Program-made: the position numbers and the translations under genes
NCBI GenBank assembly: GCA_010093515.1
Contig: MU001670.1
Location: 1,404,177 to 1,468,176 of the forward strand
DNA: 64,000 bases
From: Lineolata rhizophorae
Lineage: Eukaryota; Ascomycota; Dothideomycetes; Lineolatales; Lineolataceae
Reading direction: 5' to 3'
In this document: piece by piece, positions 59,179 to 64,000 of the stretch
Numbering within the stretch: the stretch's first letter is position 1
How the letters are laid out: each line of letters opens with the position of its first letter
The notes under the pieces: model-generated
The model's database searches: none
What the model was told of the DNA's origin: nothing
The model's input: the letters and a program-made list of their open reading frames with translations, nothing else

Positions 59179-62100
59179 TCGGGCTGGCTGGCTGCAGCTT
59201 CAGCTACGATCACGCCGGTCTAGACCGCCATCGAGGCCGCCTCGCCAACAAACTCGCATCACGATCCAAGGCGGACCTACACGAGACGTGGCAGCGGCGC
59301 GGCACGATGCTTGCGGCGTCCGAGACGGCTACGTGCTGCGGAAGAGGCTCCTATGCCTAGCTGCCTGCAAGATCGCAGTCAGCCAGCGCTGCCGATGCGG
59401 GGAAATAATATTGGAGGCTTCCTAAGGGGTTGTACGTCTGCAGATCCCCACCGCATGTATCAACTATCATGAAGGATTTCAGGCTGGTCTGGAGATGCAT
59501 TGGAGTTCGAAAAATGTGAGCTATCGGCTCGTCGGACGAGAGCTAGACGGCGGTCTGGATTTTCCGTCATCAGCGTGCATGCCGACCTATGGCCACCCGA
59601 CCTTTTCGGACCCAAATTCCACCAAGCCTTATTTCAGTTCTTTTGCAATTTTGACTTTCTCAACAGTTGCCTTCTTGTCCTACAATGACTGGCCCCCAAT
59701 TTTATTAGCTCATGCAATGCGCTTTGGTAAGGAAATGCGTGATGTCGACCGGTCTTCTGCATGCAGCTTGCTGCCGTGCCCGCAACTCCCCTCTCTTTCG
59801 ATCCAGCCTCATGCAAAAAGGATCTGAAAAAGGACTAAGTCTCCGCACCGGACAATTGGTGAGGCTTCATCCACCGTCGGCTTCCGTGATCGGCTCGTCC
59901 ACCGGGTCGCTCTAGATGGCAGATTACCAAGGTAAATGAGCGGGGCCTGCAGCAAGAAGTCACTCTTTCTGTCGACGACGATAAGAATGGCCGAGCAAAT
60001 GAAAAAAATAACGCAAGGAAGGCCGCGGAGTCGATGACACTTCGCCACGGACGAGATGCGGGCAAAAACAGATGTCGGACCATTCTCCGCCCTGGTGCTG
60101 TTGTGCGACTCGACTTTTCTGGTCGTGCGCTGGCTCTGCACACTCCTCTCTAATCCCATACGGAGGCCATTTCTGCAGGACTCGTCTCTTGGCTCTTGCA
60201 AATAGGGCGCACATGAATCTCTTGATTCTCGCTTGGGCAAAGATGGCCGCTGCAGGTCTTGTTGTTTTGCAGCGGTTCGCATTATCGATGGCTTTGCGTT
60301 GTGCGAGCTGAGATATGTATGACTTTATGGAGGGTAGGGTGGCTAGGTGGGTGGGAGAGGGAGGGGATCGGAGGGCGGCAGCGCGGCGCGGCGCGGCGCG
60401 GGCGCACGCGCTCCTCGAGCGGCAAGAGCCGGCCTCGGTGCCGTGTGCTGCTGGCCTTCTGCATGTCGAATCAGTGGAACGTTGCCTCTGCGTGTTTGCG
60501 GGTGGAGTATGGTGGTGGTGTTGAATATGTCTAGTCGAGGGACACATGCCGTTTTGGGAGGACATGCGGGGCGCCCACTCCACACATAGAGCGAGAGAGG
60601 GCAAGGGGAGGGAGGGGGTGGGGGGCTAATGGGATGGCACGCTGCTCTCTGTTTGTGTTTCACTGTTTCTCTCTCCCTGGCGCACGTAGGCACGTATGCA
60701 CGCACGCGGCGGTGCGGTGGTGTCATTCGCAACCTCTCGCTCGCATTGGCGCCGCTTCCCGCAGACGCGACTCGGACTCAGACTCGGCCGTTTCGCGCGA
60801 CTAATATAACTGCGCAGATGCATAGCGTGCAGCTGGATGTAAACGATGGCGCAAAGGCTGGCTGGCTAGCTGGTAGGCAGCAGTGAGTGCGGCGCTTAGA
60901 GCAGCATCGGTAAAGCAAAGACACTGAGAGGAGAGCGACCTGAGGTGAGGCGAGGCATGGAAGACAACGGGGCAGAACACAATAACGAGCAAGGTGGCGT
61001 CATTGGTAGGCTTGCAGGGCGTACGGATTGAACGAACTTATGCCGTTGACGGCGTGCACATCGCAAGTCATTGTCGCGCAGAAGGACATTAGGATGCTTC
61101 GACTACCTTGAAACTCATGCAACTGAATCGATGATCGAAGAAGTAGGAAAAATTTCTGGAACGAGGAAGAGGATTGTTGTGGGCGCAGAGAAGGAGAGAA
61201 AATGAAAAGTCGGGCAAAATGTGAGGGAGGTGAGTGTGAGTGAGTAAATGAGTCGAGTGAACGAAAATGAGTGGGCATCCGAGCGCACTGCACCCCTCAT
61301 CTTACAGTTGCCCATGGCCACGGCATGGAATGCTTGCAACCAACAAAGAGACGTGAACCTTCTCGGATAGGACGGCTCGCGCTGGCGGGGCCAAGCAAAA
61401 GCGACAATGTGACAGACAACTCATCAACACAAAACTAGACGGCGCATTTTTCAAGAGCCTGCCAAACCTGCCAGGCCACCAGCCTCTCCGCGCTTGCCCT
61501 CCTCCATGCGGCCACCCTTTTCACTTGGGGGACAGGAGACAAGAGTGGTTCTAGAACCGAGAGGGATGTGATAGGTTTATCAATAGCAACGCGCAACGAT
61601 TGGCCGGCGACCTCGCGAAAACTGGCGCGACGCCAATTACATATCACTCGGCACACCGCTTTCTCTCTTCTCTCTTCTTCCGCCGGGGAAGGAGGTCGAG
61701 GAAGTGATCAGCTGATTGCGTTTGTTGTGGGCTCGACCCTATTTGCTTGCAAAACAATCAGGATAATCACCTAGCTAATGCCGGCTGGCGAGCGGCTAGC
61801 GGCTAGTAACATAGGCGTGCGGCGCGCAGGGCAGAAATGATCTCACTGGCCGTAAGTATGGAGGGGCGGGGATTAGGCAGTGGGTGGTGGGGGTTTTGCG
61901 ATATAAGCATGGGGTAGTATGCGAGGCGTGGAGTCGCCGGGGTTTCATGGCTGAGAAAGAGTCATCCGTCGACGATTGACTGACCGGCTGCGCGATGCGC
62001 GCGCGCGCTCTCGCGCGCCATCTGTACGACGTTGGCAACATGGGCACATGAAGAAACTGTCGCACAGAACACAGGCCATGTCACCTGCTCAGCCGCGCCG

Positions 62101-63450
62101 GACCAAGGGGGCCCCCAGGACAACTCTACACTCTGACGTTGTAGCGACCGGCGTTCATGCCGTATCTCGGTATTTGATTCGAGTACTTGGTACGGGGGAC
62201 GAGGGTATGGCCGTCACACAAGCTCACGGGAACCACAGCAAGAGGGAAAGGGGAGAGCAATAATGGCAACTAGCTGCTCTCGTTGGACGAAACGTCCGGC
62301 AAGGGGCAACTCCTGTCCTGTCAAACCGTCCCGTCGGACTTCCAGAAACAACGTCGAATTCTAAAGCGCCCTGTCTGCGCCTCGGAATCTGATCTCGTCG
62401 CCACTTGGCATACCTCGTTACCCGCCGGCCTCCGGCAAACGAAACCGCATGCTGCACCCCTCTCCCCCTCCTGCAACACCTCCCATTGGTCTGACCGCGA
62501 CCGCCTCACACCCTTTATCCGCGTACGACCTCCCCCCAGAAAAACTTGGCTCCCTGCATCTGCCCAATCGTCTCGGCTCGCGTCCGAGCGCAACCTCGCC
62601 CGGAGCCTGCGAGCACGAGGTGGCGGCGTTCTTCCGCCCTCTGGCTGGCCATTCCATCTTCCGCTGGCTCACGAGCTCAAATTCGTCTCGTCACCCGTGT
62701 GTTCCGCCCATGATTCGGTCGACGGTGCGGCGACGGCGACGCCGAGGACGGAGAGGACAAGACATGGGCAATCAAAGGTCAAAGAAAATTCAAACAAAGG
62801 ATTTTTCCTTCGAAGAAATAGGGGAAATATTACTCTGCCTTTGTACTCCGTATACCTAGCCGATTGTGCCCCTCCAAGCCACTGGCACCCCAAGGCGCCC
62901 CCCTGGCCCCTCGGCAGTCGGAAACGCCACACTCGTCACCGACTCCAGAGTTTTGCCCAGCCTCGTCTAGGTAAACACGGGCCCGGACTCGACCCGATTA
63001 GCGAGCGACGGGAGGTGGTTGCCGCGGGACGGGGTAATGTCGGCGGGCGGAACATTTTTTCTTTTTGGCCTACGGAGTATACGCAGCGGCACATGCCTAT
63101 ACCTGGAGCACGCCAAATACTAAGTTTAAGTCCTAAAACTCACTAGGCTGGGAGCTTTTTTCCCCTCCGCTACTTTCTTTGTGATGCGACACGAGCGAAA
63201 TTTCGCGTAAGAACGGGACCGGCACCGGAGCTAGCCGAGCGCCGTCGCCGTCGAGCGCGTAGCCAAACGGCGGAGCGGGTAGCAGCCGGTCCCGTATCCG
63301 CAGTGTGGGCCGGCGTTATCATGGTGACGGAGGCGACGGCAAGGAAGAGGTCGCCCGAATGACAAGTACGGTAGTTGTAAGAGAAGGAGAGGGAAAGGGG
63401 AGGGGGTAGGGTCGAAGTATTGGCGGAGGGCGTGGAGACCGGGGTTGGCG

Positions 63451-63488
63451 GATTGCGCTGATGCTGGGATCCCTGACGATCAGCAATC
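63451..63488. repeat. Imperfect inverted repeat (hairpin)
   Basis: GATTGC and GCAATC form the outer arms, with TGAT/ATCA inside, around a short loop. It overlaps a tRNA A-box-like sequence on the minus strand but does not make a tRNA fold. Confidence 0.6.
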
Positions 63489-63954
63489 TCGTCGACTGAG
63501 CTAAACCATACCGCCGGGGTCGGCAGCGCGCAGCCTCGCCCGTGTTTGAAGGAGGAACGCCTTAGCTAAGGCGCGCCGGGCCCCGTCCGGCGGCCGCTCG
63601 CCCGCCTGCCCGCCCCTCCCTCTCACGCCCTCTCCCCTTTGGAAGCCTCCCACCCCTAACCTCTTCTGGTCCTCCCCTCCCCCCCCACCCCTCCTTTCCG
63701 TTATGCGCTGGCCGCCCAGCTGACTAGCGCCAACTCGTGCCTGGCAACCCGCTCTCTGTGTGTGCTAGAGGACCCGCGGCGTTGGCGCGCCGCGCCTGTT
63801 TCATCTTGGCCTGCCCGGGCAGCAGCGATCGCCAGCGCGCCAGCAAGATTGCGAGCCTGCGGCGGGCAGCAGTCCTGCTGGGACTCGGGAGGAGGATTGC
63901 TTACCATGTGCCGTGAAGAAAACATGACGACGGGACGGTAATTTTTGTTTGGGG

Positions 63955-63961
63955 TGACTCA
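63955..63961. promoter_or_regulatory. TGACTCA (Gcn4/AP-1-like) site
   Basis: Exact 7-base match to the bZIP consensus, 40 bases from the window end. A match this short can occur by chance. Confidence 0.25.
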
Positions 63962-64000
63962 GTGAGAGCGGGAAAGGGAGAGAAAGCGGTTAGTTGGGTA

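Larger units (their letters stand above)
59179..64000. other. Gene-free right end of window
   Basis: 4.8 kb without a supported gene. It contains GC-rich stretches at 60.3-60.5 kb and 63.2-63.9 kb, CT/GA-rich tracts around 60.6 and 63.6 kb, an imperfect hairpin at 63451-63488, and a TGACTCA site at 63955-63961. A gene may begin just beyond the right edge. Confidence 0.55.

Noticed and set aside
62283-63146. 287-codon plus-strand frame
   Set aside because: Low protein-likeness, no motif, GC-rich surroundings; no splice continuity to a known family.
63440-63530. tRNA gene on the minus strand suggested by an A-box-like TTTAGCTCAGTCG
   Set aside because: No T-arm at the right distance and the following bases form a simple hairpin instead of a cloverleaf.

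Overview
The window looks like nuclear DNA of a filamentous ascomycete (Pezizomycotina). The evidence is short GT-AG introns (about 50-185 nt) with CTAAC/CTAAT-type branch points, plus single-copy genes typical of that group: an NsdD-type GATA factor, a membrane-anchored SREBP, a Pezizomycotina C2H2 regulator and an NWTGG-type orphan protein. I cannot place it to class or genus. Thirteen protein genes are supported in 64 kb. Most of the other long open frames lie in GC-rich intergenic DNA and show no protein-like composition. Exon boundaries were read by eye from splice signals and from frame and family continuity; none is confirmed by RNA.

Layout. 0-1.5 kb: 3' part of a C2H2 zinc-finger regulator (minus), running off the left edge. 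5.9-8.3 kb: USE1 (plus) facing epsilon-COP (minus), both in Golgi-to-ER COPI retrograde traffic. 8.3-10.8 kb: AT-rich gene-free block. 10.8-11.8 kb: intronless, bacterial-looking Gfo/Idh/MocA oxidoreductase (plus). 12.1-12.9 kb: DsbA/FrnE-like thioredoxin-fold protein (minus) sharing a promoter with MAF1 (plus, 13.65-14.76 kb). MAF1 faces BUD32 (minus, 15.2-16.2 kb); one restrains Pol III tRNA synthesis, the other belongs to the tRNA t6A-making KEOPS complex. 17.5-19.2 kb: large disordered protein (minus). 22.0-23.7 kb: possible BTB-type protein (minus). 24.4-26.8 kb: glutamate-cysteine ligase (minus, seven exons). 32.6-34.4 kb: nsdD (minus). 44.5-47.7 kb: SREBP gene (plus), divergent from nsdD across a 10-kb gene-free gap. 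48.4-49.7 kb: HAD-like hydrolase (minus). 52.8-54.1 kb: CECR5-type HAD hydrolase (minus). 57.0-59.2 kb: NWTGG orphan protein (plus). The last 4.8 kb shows no gene.

There is no operon logic, but several neighbours are functionally related: USE1/epsilon-COP and MAF1/BUD32 as tail-to-tail pairs, and the developmental regulator nsdD head-to-head with the sterol/hypoxia regulator SREBP. No intact transposon, CRISPR array, rRNA or convincing tRNA gene was found. I did not identify a clearly new biological system. The best leads are the very long nsdD-srbA regulatory gap, the intronless bacterial-type oxidoreductase beside an AT-rich block, the one-cysteine CPWT site of the DsbA-like protein, and the stop-free 3n introns of the BTB-like gene.
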